NCBI RefSeq assembly: GCF_040947875.1
Contig: NZ_JBFRXN010000001.1
Location: forward strand, 124,001-188,000
Length of the DNA: 64,000 nucleotides
Source: Pseudomonas sp. MYb118
Lineage (GTDB): Bacteria > Pseudomonadota > Gammaproteobacteria > Pseudomonadales > Pseudomonadaceae
Direction: 5' to 3'
Shown here one piece after another: positions 41,178-50,736 of this stretch. The first letter of the stretch is position 1. Every line of letters begins with the position of its first letter. The position numbers and the translations under genes are program-made. The notes under the pieces are model-generated. The model searched no databases. It saw only the letters and a list, made by a program, of their open reading frames with translations, and had not been told where the DNA came from.

Positions 41178-42398
41178 ATGAAGGTTCTTTACATTGATGG
41201 AGTAGGGCCATTTGGTGGGGCTTCCAGAAGCCTTTTTGAGCTTGTAAGGACGTTGTCTTCTCGGGGAGTCGAACCATACTTTGTATGTGTGCGCGGCACC
41301 GCTCTGAATTTTTATCAGAAAGTAGCAAAAGACCATATAGCAACGGTTGGCTTGACCCGCTTCGATAACACTTTGTATGGGCATTACCGAGGAAGTCGCT
41401 GGCTGATTCTGTTGCGGGAGCTATCGTACCTGCCGTTCACTTTTTTTTCGCTGCTGCAGGCGAGGCGGCGTTGGAAGGACATCGAACTCATTCACGTGAA
41501 TGAGTTGACGGAAATATTTCCTTTGTTACTGGCCCGGATCCTGTTCAGGGTCCCCGTCGTCGTTCATGTGCGATCGCTCACCTGGGCGGACCAAAAGTCA
41601 CGACGTTGTCAGTGGCTCTTTGAAAAGCTCAGGATTCGTGTGAACGCAATCATCGCCATTGACGAAAATGTGCGTTCCACCCTGCCTTCCGATTTCGATG
41701 TGACAGTTATCCAGAACTCGTTCACTCCTTCGAGCGCGAGCGTGCGTGATGAAAGTGTGATTTCCAAACTGGATCAACTCCAGAGTGACGCCATAAAAAT
41801 TGGCTTTGTCGGCAATCTGCATCATTCCAAAGGGCTGTTCGATTTGATCGAAGCCGCCCGTCTGGTCATCGAGAGAGGCGAAAAGGTCCAGTTCGTGATC
41901 ATTGGCGGCTCCACGCGTACGGAGGGCGGTCTGAAATCCTGGATGATCAAAAAAGCAGGATTTGCCCAGGACGTGGAGGCGGAGCTTCATTCGTTGATTT
42001 CCCAATATTCGCTGCAGTCGGTCTTCCATATGTATGGCCCGACAATTGATATCCATAGCGTTTACGAACGGATTGATGTCCTTTGCTTCCCGTCCCACTT
42101 CGACGCACCTGGCAGGCCGGTTTTCGAGGCGGCATTTTCGGGTGTGCCGTGTATCGCCGCAGTCAGCAAGCCTCGCCCTGATACATTGGTGGATTACGAG
42201 ACAGGCATAGCGGTGCCGCCTAAAAATCCAGTGAAGTTGGCTGATGCAATTACTTATTTCTCTCAGAATCGCTCAGAAATAAAGCGAATGGGCGACAATG
42301 CGAAGAATCTTGCCGAAGACAATTTCGATCCGGAAAAAAATGCCACCCGGGTTTTAAAGGTTTATTCAGGTCTCCTGGCCGCGAAAAGGGATCATTGA
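41178..42398 (+). CDS. Group 4 glycosyltransferase
   Basis: 406 residues from ATG at 41178 (MKVLYIDGVGPFGGASRSL). GT-B fold: N-terminal GPFGGASRSLFELV glycine loop, and in the C-terminal half KIGFVGNLHHSKGLFDLIEAA, then FEAAFSGVPCIAAVSKPRPDTL and ETGIAVPPKNP, the GT4 donor-binding region. Soluble or peripheral at the cytoplasmic membrane face. It opens the module wbpG-hisH-hisF, which suggests transfer of an amidino-sugar, but the donor is not readable. Confidence 0.85.
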   Translation: MKVLYIDGVGPFGGASRSLFELVRTLSSRGVEPYFVCVRGTALNFYQKVAKDHIATVGLTRFDNTLYGHYRGSRWLILLRELSYLPFTFFSLLQARRRWKDIELIHVNELTEIFPLLLARILFRVPVVVHVRSLTWADQKSRRCQWLFEKLRIRVNAIIAIDENVRSTLPSDFDVTVIQNSFTPSSASVRDESVISKLDQLQSDAIKIGFVGNLHHSKGLFDLIEAARLVIERGEKVQFVIIGGSTRTEGGLKSWMIKKAGFAQDVEAELHSLISQYSLQSVFHMYGPTIDIHSVYERIDVLCFPSHFDAPGRPVFEAAFSGVPCIAAVSKPRPDTLVDYETGIAVPPKNPVKLADAITYFSQNRSEIKRMGDNAKNLAEDNFDPEKNATRVLKVYSGLLAAKRDH

Positions 42399-42443
42399 TG
42401 GTCCGCGGCGCTATGGGATTTGTTTCATTGGATGGATTTGCTC

Positions 42444-43583
42444 ATGACTAAAGAATACAAAATATGCAGCTGCTGCATTATGGATACGTCTGATCCTAAT
42501 GTGAGCTTCGATGATCGCGGGCACTGCGATTATTGCCAGAACTTTGAATCCGTTATCGCTCCAAATTGGCACGTCGATCAGCGTGGTGAGAGCGAGTTGA
42601 TGAAGCTCGCCGAGAAAATCAAAGCGGATGGCAAAGGGCGAGAATTCGATTGCATCATTGGCCTCAGTGGTGGTCTTGACAGCTCTTACGTGAGTTACAT
42701 CGCGAAAGAAAAAATGGGCCTGCGGCCTCTGCTGTTTCACGTAGACGCTGGATGGAACACGGACCAGGCGGTTGGAAACATCGAGAAGCTGGTCGATGGT
42801 CTGGGCCTGGATCTGTACACCGAAGTCATCAATTGGGAGGAAATGAAAGACCTTCAGGTGGCCTTTCTGAAGTCTCAGGTGTCGGATCAGGATCTACCTC
42901 AGGACACTGCATTTTTTTCCGCACTCTATAAGTTTGCCAAGGCACACAAGATCAAGTATGTGTTGACCGGCGGCAACTACTCGACTGAATGCTGCCGAGA
43001 GCCGGAAGAGTGGGGCGGCTATCCGGGGATTGACAAGATGTTGATCAAGGATATCCATTCCAGTTTTGGTAAAAGAAAACTTAAAAGCTTTCCGATCGTA
43101 GACATACTTTCGTACAAGTTGTATTACCGCTATGTGCTGGGCATGCAGGTGGTAAAACCTTTGAATCTGGTTCCTTATGTGAAAGCTGACGCCGAGGAAA
43201 CGCTGGGCAGGCTTTTCGGTTGGAAAAAGTTCCAGCACAAACATCATGAGTCCAGGTTTACTCGTTTCTACGAAGATTACTGGATGCCACGAAAGTTTGG
43301 TTACGAGAAGCGTCGCGCCCACTTCTCCAGTTTGATCATGACTGGACAGATGACGCGCGAAGCGGCACTTGAGCGCATCGCGAAACCTGAGTTGGATGAG
43401 CAGTTTCTCAAGTCTGAATTCGAATACGTGGCCAACAAGCTCGACCTGACCGTTCAAGAGTTGCAGGAGATTTTTGAAGGAGCGAATAAAAAGTGCCTGG
43501 ATTACAAGAATAAGCGCTTCATGATCGGGATTGGATCCCGGGTGATGAGTGCGCTTGGGCTGGAAAGAAGGCTGTTCAGATGA
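42444..43583 (+). CDS. wbpG: N-acetyl sugar amidotransferase WbpG, set 2
   Basis: 379 residues from ATG at 42444 ([14 protein letters not shown]). Four-Cys zinc motif (CSCC and CDYC near 8-36) and PP-loop [14 protein letters not shown] (near 78). Residues GGNYSTECC and the C-terminal Lys-rich region match P. aeruginosa WbpG, which together with HisH and HisF makes the 3-acetamidino group of ManNAc(3NAm)A. The substrate here may therefore be the WbpABED product. Overlaps hisH by 4 bp. Confidence 0.9.
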   Translation: MTKEYKICSCCIMDTSDPNVSFDDRGHCDYCQNFESVIAPNWHVDQRGESELMKLAEKIKADGKGREFDCIIGLSGGLDSSYVSYIAKEKMGLRPLLFHVDAGWNTDQAVGNIEKLVDGLGLDLYTEVINWEEMKDLQVAFLKSQVSDQDLPQDTAFFSALYKFAKAHKIKYVLTGGNYSTECCREPEEWGGYPGIDKMLIKDIHSSFGKRKLKSFPIVDILSYKLYYRYVLGMQVVKPLNLVPYVKADAEETLGRLFGWKKFQHKHHESRFTRFYEDYWMPRKFGYEKRRAHFSSLIMTGQMTREAALERIAKPELDEQFLKSEFEYVANKLDLTVQELQEIFEGANKKCLDYKNKRFMIGIGSRVMSALGLERRLFR

Positions 43584-44194
43584 TTACGATCATTGATTAC
43601 GGATTGGGCAACATTCAGGCTTTCGTCAACGTCTATAAACGTTTGCACATTCCAGTAACAGTTGCCAAAAACGCTGAAGAGTTGACGGGTGCAACCAAGC
43701 TGATTCTGCCCGGGGTGGGCGCCTTCGATCATGCCATGCAACGCCTGAATGATTCGGGGATGCGCCAGGCACTGGATGATCTGGTTCTGAAAAAAGGCGT
43801 TCCTGTCATCGGTATTTGTGTCGGCATGCAGATGCTGGCCGAGTCCAGTGATGAAGGCCAGTTGCCTGGGCTTGGTTGGATTCCGGGGCGGGTGCGCGGC
43901 TTCAGCGCGACCGAGAATCTTGTTGATCTACCGCTTCCGCACATGGGGTGGAATGACGTTTCCCCGGTACCGGGTTGCCCTCTGTTCGCTGACTTTGAAG
44001 ACAGCCCCCGATTCTATTTTCTTCATTCCTATTATTTCGAATGTTATCAACAGGAAAACGTCGCTGCCACGGCCTCCTATGGCCTGGATTTCAGCTGCGC
44101 GGTGTCAATAGGTAACGTCTTCGGCGTGCAGTTCCACCCGGAGAAAAGTCACCATTATGGCGTGGCACTTCTGAAGAATTTTGCGGAGTTGTGA
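43580..44194 (+). CDS. hisH2: HisH-like glutamine amidotransferase, set 2
   Basis: 204 residues. Catalytic Cys in [14 protein letters not shown], His/Glu in [13 protein letters not shown]-terminal [15 protein letters not shown]. It supplies ammonia to WbpG through HisF. Gene order here is wbpG-hisH-hisF, the reverse of set 1 at 29-31.6 kb. ATG 43580 overlaps the wbpG stop. Confidence 0.92.
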   Translation: MITIIDYGLGNIQAFVNVYKRLHIPVTVAKNAEELTGATKLILPGVGAFDHAMQRLNDSGMRQALDDLVLKKGVPVIGICVGMQMLAESSDEGQLPGLGWIPGRVRGFSATENLVDLPLPHMGWNDVSPVPGCPLFADFEDSPRFYFLHSYYFECYQQENVAATASYGLDFSCAVSIGNVFGVQFHPEKSHHYGVALLKNFAEL

Positions 44195-44195
44195 A

Positions 44196-44981
44196 ATGTT
44201 GAGGCCAAGAATCATTCCCTGTCTTTTGATTCAGGACGGCGGATTGGTAAAAACCGTTCGTTTTAAAGATCCGAAGTATGTTGGTGATCCGATCAATGCG
44301 GTGAAGATTTTCAACGAAAAGGAAGCTGATGAACTTGTCGTCCTCGACATTGATGCGACCGTTCAAGGTCGCGAACCGGATTATCGACGCATCGCTCATC
44401 TGGCTTCCGAGTGCCGCATGCCGTTGTGCTATGGCGGTGGGATACGATCTGCCGAGCAGGCTCAGAAGATCATTTCCCTGGGCGTGGAAAAGGTAGCGAT
44501 CAGCTCTGCGGCGATTGATAACCCCAATCTCATTTCCGAGATCGCGCAAGAGATCGGCAGGCAGAGCATTGTCGTTGTGCTTGACGTCAAACAGCGGCTT
44601 CTGACCCGCAGCTATGATGTCTGGACCCGCAACGGAACGCGTAATTCCAAGCGTGACGTCTTCGAAGTCGCCGCTGAAGTTGAAAAACTTGGGGCTGGTG
44701 AAATTGTCATCAATTCCATTGATAACGATGGCCGGATGAAAGGCTACGATATCGCGCTGGCAGTCAAACTCCGTCAAAGCGTTCGGATTCCGATCACCAT
44801 ACTGGGTGGTGCCGGTTCGCTGGCTGACATTGGCAAGGTCATCGAGGCCTGCGGTGTCGTCGGTGTAGCCGCCGGTAGCCTTTTTGTGTTCAAGGGGACT
44901 TACAGGGCGGTTTTGATCAGCTACCCTGATACCTCACAAAAGGACGAGCTGATTCACTCGGCGTTGAAATCTGTAAAATAA
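44196..44981 (+). CDS. hisF2: HisF-like subunit of O-antigen amidotransferase, set 2
   Basis: 261 residues from ATG at 44196, with CGGAG upstream. HisF barrel: IIPCLLIQDGGLVKTVRF, CYGGGIRSAEQA, LGVEKVAISSAA, VVVLDVKQR, GAGEIVINSIDNDGRMKGYD, ILGGAGSLAD. The first catalytic Asp of HisF is replaced by Leu (position 11), while the second (Asp130) is kept, the opposite of set 1. C-terminal AAGSLFVFKGTYRAVLISYP is an extension typical of O-antigen HisF proteins. It should channel ammonia rather than make imidazole glycerol phosphate. Confidence 0.9.
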   Translation: MLRPRIIPCLLIQDGGLVKTVRFKDPKYVGDPINAVKIFNEKEADELVVLDIDATVQGREPDYRRIAHLASECRMPLCYGGGIRSAEQAQKIISLGVEKVAISSAAIDNPNLISEIAQEIGRQSIVVVLDVKQRLLTRSYDVWTRNGTRNSKRDVFEVAAEVEKLGAGEIVINSIDNDGRMKGYDIALAVKLRQSVRIPITILGGAGSLADIGKVIEACGVVGVAAGSLFVFKGTYRAVLISYPDTSQKDELIHSALKSVK

Positions 44982-45015
44982 TCATCGTGTTACGTGCATT
45001 ACTCTAGGGACTTAT

Positions 45016-46050
45016 ATGTTTGGCGGAAAAACGCTCCTCATCACGGGTGGTACTGGCTCTTTCGGGAATGCAGTTCTTAAACGCTTCCTGGACAGTGACA
45101 TCGCTGAAATCCGCATCTTCAGTCGTGACGAGAAGAAGCAGGACGACATGCGCAAGCAGTACGCCAATTCCAAACTGAAGTTCTACATTGGTGATGTACG
45201 TGATTACCAGAGCATTTTGAATGCGACTCGCGGGGTTGACTACATTTTCCACGCAGCCGCATTGAAGCAGGTGCCTTCCTGTGAGTTCCATCCGATGGAG
45301 GCCGTGAAAACGAATGTCATCGGTACCGAGAACGTGCTCGAGGCAGCCATTCAGAACCAGGTCAAACGTGTGGTTTGCCTGAGTACTGACAAGGCGGTCT
45401 ATCCGATCAATGCCATGGGGATTTCCAAGGCAATGATGGAGAAGGTAATGATTGCGAAGTCTCGCAACGTTGATGAGCAAAAGACGATCATTTGCGGCAC
45501 CCGCTACGGCAACGTCATGGCATCCCGCGGGTCGGTAATTCCGCTGTTCATCGAACAAATTCGCGCGGACAAGGCATTGACGCTGACCGATCCGAACATG
45601 ACCCGGTTCATGATGACCCTCGCGGACGCGGTCGACCTCGTGTTGTACGCCTTCGAGCATGGCAAGAACGGCGATCTGTTTGTGCAGAAAGCGCCTGCAG
45701 CGACGGTCGATACACTGGCAAAAGCGTTGACGCAGATGCTTGGAAAGCCAGAGCACCCTATCCAGGTGATCGGTACCCGTCACGGTGAAAAACTGTATGA
45801 AGCACTTTTGAGTCGAGAGGAAATGGCCTGCGCCGAGGACAAAGGTGATTACTATCGCGTTCCACCGGACTTGCGTGATCTGAACTATTCGAAGTTCGTC
45901 GAGGAGGGCGAGGAAAAAATCTCCCGCACTGAGGATTATAATTCTCATAACACTCAGCGATTGGATATTCAGGGGATGCAGGCTTTGTTGCTGAAGCTTG
46001 AGTTCATGCAGGCTATCAAGCGTGGCGAGCACGCCGTACCAGAGGAGTGA
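45016..46050 (+). CDS. wbjB: UDP-GlcNAc 4,6-dehydratase/5-epimerase WbjB (CapE-like)
   Basis: 344 residues. Extended SDR: LLITGGTGSFGNAVLKRFL, FHAAALKQVPSCEFHP, LSTDKAVYPINAMGISK, and GEKLYEALLS. The MGISK motif has Met where most SDRs have the catalytic Tyr. First step from UDP-GlcNAc to UDP-L-FucNAc (keto-talo/galacto intermediates). wbjC and wbjD follow in canonical order. Confidence 0.92.
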   Translation: MFGGKTLLITGGTGSFGNAVLKRFLDSDIAEIRIFSRDEKKQDDMRKQYANSKLKFYIGDVRDYQSILNATRGVDYIFHAAALKQVPSCEFHPMEAVKTNVIGTENVLEAAIQNQVKRVVCLSTDKAVYPINAMGISKAMMEKVMIAKSRNVDEQKTIICGTRYGNVMASRGSVIPLFIEQIRADKALTLTDPNMTRFMMTLADAVDLVLYAFEHGKNGDLFVQKAPAATVDTLAKALTQMLGKPEHPIQVIGTRHGEKLYEALLSREEMACAEDKGDYYRVPPDLRDLNYSKFVEEGEEKISRTEDYNSHNTQRLDIQGMQALLLKLEFMQAIKRGEHAVPEE

Positions 46051-46056
46051 GTTGAG

Positions 46057-47175
46057 ATGAAAGTCTTGATCACCGGGGCTAACGGCTTCCTCGGGAAAAA
46101 CCTCGTTGCTCATTTGAGCGAGCGCAAGGATATCGAGGTCGCCACGTTCAATAGAGGCGATGATATTGGCCAGTTACCGCAACGGGTTTCTGCAGTGGAT
46201 TTCGTTTTCCATTTGGCCGGTGTTAACCGGCCTCAAGTGGAGAGCGAATTCAAAAGTGGAAATACGGACCTGACCCAAGCGCTCTGTGATGCGATCAGGG
46301 TCTCTGGTAAAGCGATTCCTGTCGTGTATACCTCATCCATTCAGGCTGAGCTGGACAATCCGTACGGTGTGAGCAAGCGAGGTGCGGAACAGGCGTTGCT
46401 TGAGTTGAAGAAAGAGCCAGGATCGAAAGTTTATCTCTTTCGCCTGCCCAATGTCTTCGGGAAGTGGGCGCGGCCTAATTACAACTCTGCAGTAGCGACT
46501 TTCTGCCATAACATCATCAACGATCTGCCGATCAAAATTAATGATCCGGATGCGCTGATCAATCTTGTTTACATTGATGATGTGGTTGCTAAGTTCATCA
46601 AGGTGATGGATCACGCAAGCGCCGATGATTCGTTTGTTGAAGTCGAACCCAGTTATACGATCAGCGTAGGTGCACTGGCTGATCAACTGAATGCCTTCGC
46701 TGAAAGTCGAGTTGATCTTGTGACGCAACCGGTTGGCGAAGGGCTGGTTCGAGCCTTGTATTCAACGTATGTGAGTTATCTATCTACCGAGCAGTTCACC
46801 TATGAAGTCCCCAAGCATGAAGACCCGCGAGGGGTCTTTGTCGAAATGCTTAAAACACAGGACAGTGGACAGTTCTCCTATTTTACTGCCCATCCTGGCG
46901 TGACCCGTGGTGGTCACTACCATCATTCAAAAACCGAGAAGTTTCTGGTCATAAAAGGCAAGGCGTGCTTCCGCTTTCGTCATATCGTATCTCATGAGTT
47001 CTACGAGCTGGTCACTCTGGGCGAAAAGCCGGTGATCGTTGAAACGGTTCCGGGCTGGACTCACGATATTACCAATATCGGAGATGATGAACTGATTGTC
47101 ATGTTGTGGGCAAATGAGATATTTGACAGGGCCCATCCTGACACTTATGCCAAAGCCGTTGGCGTTGAAGCCTGA
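46057..47175 (+). CDS. wbjC: Capsular polysaccharide reductase WbjC (CapF-like)
   Basis: 372 residues. N-terminal SDR domain (LITGANGFLGKNLVAHL, YGVSKRGAEQ) followed by a C-terminal cupin (GVTRGGHYHHSKTEKFLVI, metal-binding His). This two-domain build is unique to CapF/WbjC: the cupin does an epimerisation and the SDR reduces C4 to give UDP-L-PneNAc or the 6-deoxy-talo sugar. Normal length. Start 6 bp after wbjB stop. Confidence 0.92.
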   Translation: MKVLITGANGFLGKNLVAHLSERKDIEVATFNRGDDIGQLPQRVSAVDFVFHLAGVNRPQVESEFKSGNTDLTQALCDAIRVSGKAIPVVYTSSIQAELDNPYGVSKRGAEQALLELKKEPGSKVYLFRLPNVFGKWARPNYNSAVATFCHNIINDLPIKINDPDALINLVYIDDVVAKFIKVMDHASADDSFVEVEPSYTISVGALADQLNAFAESRVDLVTQPVGEGLVRALYSTYVSYLSTEQFTYEVPKHEDPRGVFVEMLKTQDSGQFSYFTAHPGVTRGGHYHHSKTEKFLVIKGKACFRFRHIVSHEFYELVTLGEKPVIVETVPGWTHDITNIGDDELIVMLWANEIFDRAHPDTYAKAVGVEA

Positions 47176-47268
47176 TTGTTTTTCGGGATTTTTCTCTACC
47201 TGATTTATTATCGGTCATCATTTTATCTGGCCTTCCTCGGTTGGGCCGAAGTTGAATAGAGCGTAATC

Positions 47269-48399
47269 ATGAAAAAATTAAAAGTATTGACGGTAGTGGG
47301 TACGCGCCCTGAGATTATTCGTTTGTCTCGTGTCATCTCCAAGCTTGATCAGGTATGTGATCATGTTCTGGTTCATACCGGGCAGAACTACGATTACGAG
47401 TTGAACGAGATTTTTTTCCAGGATCTCGGCATTCGCAAACCGGATCACTTTCTTAATGCTGCCGGCCAGACAGGCGCCGAGACCATCGGTAATGTGATCA
47501 TTGCCGTGGATCGTGTCCTGGGAGAAGAGAAGCCCGAAGCGTTGCTGGTGCTCGGTGACACCAATAGCTGCATGGCCGTGATTCCGGCCAAGCGTCGAAA
47601 AATCCCGACATTTCATATGGAGGCTGGCAACCGCTGTTTTGACATGCGCGTGCCGGAGGAGATCAACCGTAGAATCGTTGACCACACCGCTGACATCAAC
47701 CTGACCTACAGCAGCATCGCCCGTGACTATCTGCTGAGGGAAGGCCTGTCCCCCGACATGGTGATCAAAACCGGAAGCCCGATGTTTGAGGTGCTCCATC
47801 ATTATCTGGAAGGTATCGAGCAATCGGATGTTCTAAGTCGTCTGGGCCTCGAGGCTGGTCAGTTTTTTGTGGTCAGTGCACATCGGGAAGAGAATATCGA
47901 CTCTGACAAAAACTTCCTGAAACTGGTCGACGTGCTCAATACCGTGGCGGCTACCTACGACTTGCCGATCATCGTGTCCACTCATCCACGCACGCAAAAA
48001 CGCGTGGACGCCATGGGCGTCACTTTTCACAAGAATGTACAGCTCCTGAAGCCGCTGGGATTCAAGGATTACAACAAGCTGCAACTCGCGTCCAAAGCGG
48101 TCCTGTCCGACAGCGGAACGATCAATGAGGAGTCATTGATCCTCAATTTCCCGGCCCTCAACATTCGTGAGGCGCATGAGCGTCCGGAAGGTATGGAAGA
48201 GGCGGCAGTGATGATGGTCGGGCTGGAGGTCGAACGGGTTCTCCAAGGCTTGCAGATCCTCGAGACCCAGTGCCGTGGTGCTGATCGTACGTTAAGACTT
48301 GTTGCTGACTACAGCATGCCCAATGTTGCCGAGAAAGTTGTGCGGATCATCCATAGTTATCGCGATTATGTGATGCGTACTGTATGGCGGCACTACTGA
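47269..48399 (+). CDS. wbjD: UDP-GlcNAc-type 2-epimerase WbjD (CapG-like)
   Basis: 376 residues. Non-hydrolysing 2-epimerase family: [60 protein letters not shown]. Third enzyme of the L-FucNAc route (C2 epimerisation). The neighbours wbjB and wbjC make this more likely than WbpI, although both belong to the same fold and sharing of the activity with the diamino-uronate route cannot be excluded. A 93-bp gap precedes it. Confidence 0.9.
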   Translation: MKKLKVLTVVGTRPEIIRLSRVISKLDQVCDHVLVHTGQNYDYELNEIFFQDLGIRKPDHFLNAAGQTGAETIGNVIIAVDRVLGEEKPEALLVLGDTNSCMAVIPAKRRKIPTFHMEAGNRCFDMRVPEEINRRIVDHTADINLTYSSIARDYLLREGLSPDMVIKTGSPMFEVLHHYLEGIEQSDVLSRLGLEAGQFFVVSAHREENIDSDKNFLKLVDVLNTVAATYDLPIIVSTHPRTQKRVDAMGVTFHKNVQLLKPLGFKDYNKLQLASKAVLSDSGTINEESLILNFPALNIREAHERPEGMEEAAVMMVGLEVERVLQGLQILETQCRGADRTLRLVADYSMPNVAEKVVRIIHSYRDYVMRTVWRHY

Positions 48400-48415
48400 G
48401 TGGGCGTAGGATTCG

Positions 48416-49669
48416 ATGAGTAAGCCATTGAGAGTTTTGGTGGTCAGTCAGTATTTTTGGCCGGAAAACATGCGAATCAATAACCTGGTCGAAGGCTTTG
48501 TTGCAAAAGGCCACGACGTGACGGTGCTCACAGGTTTCCCGAATTATCCCGAAGGCAAAAAATTCGCGGATTATAAAAACGATCCGGAAAAATTCTCCGA
48601 GTATTGTGGGGCTGAAATCATTCGTGTGCCGATGCTTGCACGCGGAAAGAACAGCCTCTCGTTGGCGCTTAACTATCTTTCGTTTTTCGTCAGCGCCTCA
48701 GTCATCGGCCCCTGGCTATTACGAGGAAAGAAATTCGACTCGATTTTCGTGTATGCGGTTTCGCCGATCATGGCGGCGATTCCGGCATTGGTGCTTGGCT
48801 GGTTGAAGAAGTCCCCTGTTTTTGTCTGGGTGCTTGATCTCTGGCCGGAGACCCTGAGCGCGGTGGGAATCATCAGAAATCCGAGATTGTTATCACTGGT
48901 CGGCACAATGGTGTCATTCATTTACAACCGTACCGACTATTTGTTGATGCAATCCAGGTCTTTTGATGACAACGTCAGAAAGTACTGCACGAAACCTGTC
49001 TCGGATGAGCGGCTGGTCTATTTTCCAAGCTGGGCCGAGGATGACTTTTCGGCCGGTGCAAATGAGGCATCTGATCTGATCGAGGCCGACGACTCGGTGT
49101 TTACCGTGGTCTTTGCCGGAAACATCGGTGAGGCGCAGGACTTTCCCGCCATCCTCAAAGCCGCAGAAATTGTCGGCAACGATGTTCCGGTGCGTTGGGT
49201 CATTGTGGGCGACGGGCGGATGAGTGAATGGCTGCGCGATGAAGTCGCTGCGCGCGGGTTGACCAATATCCTTCTTCTCGGGCGTCACTCCCTGGAGAAG
49301 ATGCCGCCATTGTTCGCCAAGGCTGACGCTTTGCTGGTTTCGCTGAAGACCAACGAAGTCTTCGAGAAAACCATCCCTGGCAAGGTGCAGGCCTACCTCG
49401 CCTCAGGCAGGCCCGTCATTGCGATGATCGACGGTGAAGCGGCCAGGGTGGTCAGCGAGTCCGGAGCCGGGATGGCGTGCAGTTCGGGAGACTCGGTGGC
49501 ATTGGCCGATATCGTCAGGACCATGGCGAAGCTTGACCCTGCCCGGCGAGAGGAAATGGGGGCAGCAGGCAAAGCGTTCTATACATCGAACTTTTCCAAG
49601 GACAGATTGTTTGATCGCCTGGAGACACTGTTTCGTACCGCTACTTTGAGAAGGAAGGAGAAACGATGA
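48416..49669 (+). CDS. wbjE: Glycosyltransferase WbjE-like (GT4)
   Basis: 417 residues. GT-B fold with VVSQYFWPENMRINNL and GFPNYPEGKKF at the N-terminus and VVFAGNIGEAQDFPAIL, KVQAYLASGRPVIAMIDGEAA in the C-terminal half. This subfamily follows wbjBCD in P. aeruginosa O11-type loci and is thought to transfer L-FucNAc to the WbpL-linked first sugar. Membrane-associated hydrophobic stretch near residues 75-125. AGGA before ATG 48416; overlaps the next gene by 4 bp. Confidence 0.85.
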   Translation: MSKPLRVLVVSQYFWPENMRINNLVEGFVAKGHDVTVLTGFPNYPEGKKFADYKNDPEKFSEYCGAEIIRVPMLARGKNSLSLALNYLSFFVSASVIGPWLLRGKKFDSIFVYAVSPIMAAIPALVLGWLKKSPVFVWVLDLWPETLSAVGIIRNPRLLSLVGTMVSFIYNRTDYLLMQSRSFDDNVRKYCTKPVSDERLVYFPSWAEDDFSAGANEASDLIEADDSVFTVVFAGNIGEAQDFPAILKAAEIVGNDVPVRWVIVGDGRMSEWLRDEVAARGLTNILLLGRHSLEKMPPLFAKADALLVSLKTNEVFEKTIPGKVQAYLASGRPVIAMIDGEAARVVSESGAGMACSSGDSVALADIVRTMAKLDPARREEMGAAGKAFYTSNFSKDRLFDRLETLFRTATLRRKEKR

Positions 49670-50628
49670 ACGGGATACTATTGACTGGAGTGTCCGGTTT
49701 CGTCGGTGGGGCTATCCACGAGCGCCTCGTCATGGAAGGAGTCGGTGCCCTTACGGTCGCTCTGCGACAGTCGATGCCTGCGTTACCCGACTCGACAAGG
49801 CAGGTACTCATCGCTGCCATAGATGCGCAGACTGACTGGGCCGAAGCGTTGAATGGCGTCGATACTGTGATTCACAGTGCGGCCCGTGTGCACGTGATGA
49901 GCGACAACTCGGAGAATCCCCTGGAGGAGTTTCGCAAGGTCAACGTCGCCGGGACGCTCAATCTTGCGCGACAGGCTGTCGACGCTGGAGTGCGGCGTTT
50001 CATTTTTATCAGTTCGATCAAGGTCAATGGCGAAGGGACCATGCCCGGCTCACCATTCTTCGCTGATGCCGTACCGGCGCCTGTCGATCCCTACGGGATC
50101 TCGAAAATGGAAGCAGAGCAGGCGTTGCTGAAGCTCGCCGATCAAACCGGGATCGAGGTCGTGATCGTACGCCCTCCATTGGTCTACGGGCCTGGCGTTA
50201 AAGCTAACTTTCTTAACATGATGAAGTGGCTGAAAAAGGGTATTCCCTTGCCCTTTGGGTCGATCAATAACCGACGTAGCCTGGTCGCACTGGACAATCT
50301 GGTCGACTTGATTGTGCTTTGTATCCGTCACCCGGGTGCCGCAGGGCAGACCTTCCTGGTCAGTGATGGCGAGGATCTCTCGACGTCCGAACTCTTGCGC
50401 AGGATGGGGGCAGCGTTGGGGGTGCCCTCCCGATTGATTCCGGTTCCGAGCTGGATGCTGGAAATGGGGGCATCAATGCTTGGGAAAAAAGATCTATCGC
50501 AAAGACTGTGTGGGTCGCTTCAGGTCGATATCACCAAGAATCGCGAACTCCTTGGCTGGGTTCCTCCTAATAGCGTCGAACAATCCCTGGCACTCGCCGC
50601 CCGGCACTTTTTGAAGAGTGCTGGCTAG
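49666..50628 (+). CDS. 4-keto-nucleotide-sugar reductase WbpV/WbpK-like
   Basis: 320 residues. Extended SDR with LLTGVSGFVGGAIHERL at the N-terminus, FISSIKVNGEGT and YGISKMEAEQ (YxxxK). It reduces the 4-keto product of WbpM; the WbpV form gives UDP-D-QuiNAc and the WbpK form UDP-D-FucNAc. Sequence alone does not let me choose, so no symbol is given. Placed between wbjE and wbpL as in P. aeruginosa. Confidence 0.85.
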   Translation: MNGILLTGVSGFVGGAIHERLVMEGVGALTVALRQSMPALPDSTRQVLIAAIDAQTDWAEALNGVDTVIHSAARVHVMSDNSENPLEEFRKVNVAGTLNLARQAVDAGVRRFIFISSIKVNGEGTMPGSPFFADAVPAPVDPYGISKMEAEQALLKLADQTGIEVVIVRPPLVYGPGVKANFLNMMKWLKKGIPLPFGSINNRRSLVALDNLVDLIVLCIRHPGAAGQTFLVSDGEDLSTSELLRRMGAALGVPSRLIPVPSWMLEMGASMLGKKDLSQRLCGSLQVDITKNRELLGWVPPNSVEQSLALAARHFLKSAG

Positions 50629-50736
50629 TTTCGCGAGCAACGAGTTTTTCGTAGTGGACCAATTGGCAGGGTAGTCCCGTGAGGCAGGGGTGACTGACTG
50701 GTTGGTAATGCCCTTTTTGCTTCAGGAATAAAATCG

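Noticed and set aside
47269..48399. Assignment as WbpI
   Set aside because: The direct succession wbjB-wbjC and the following wbjE favour WbjD; kept as an alternative only.
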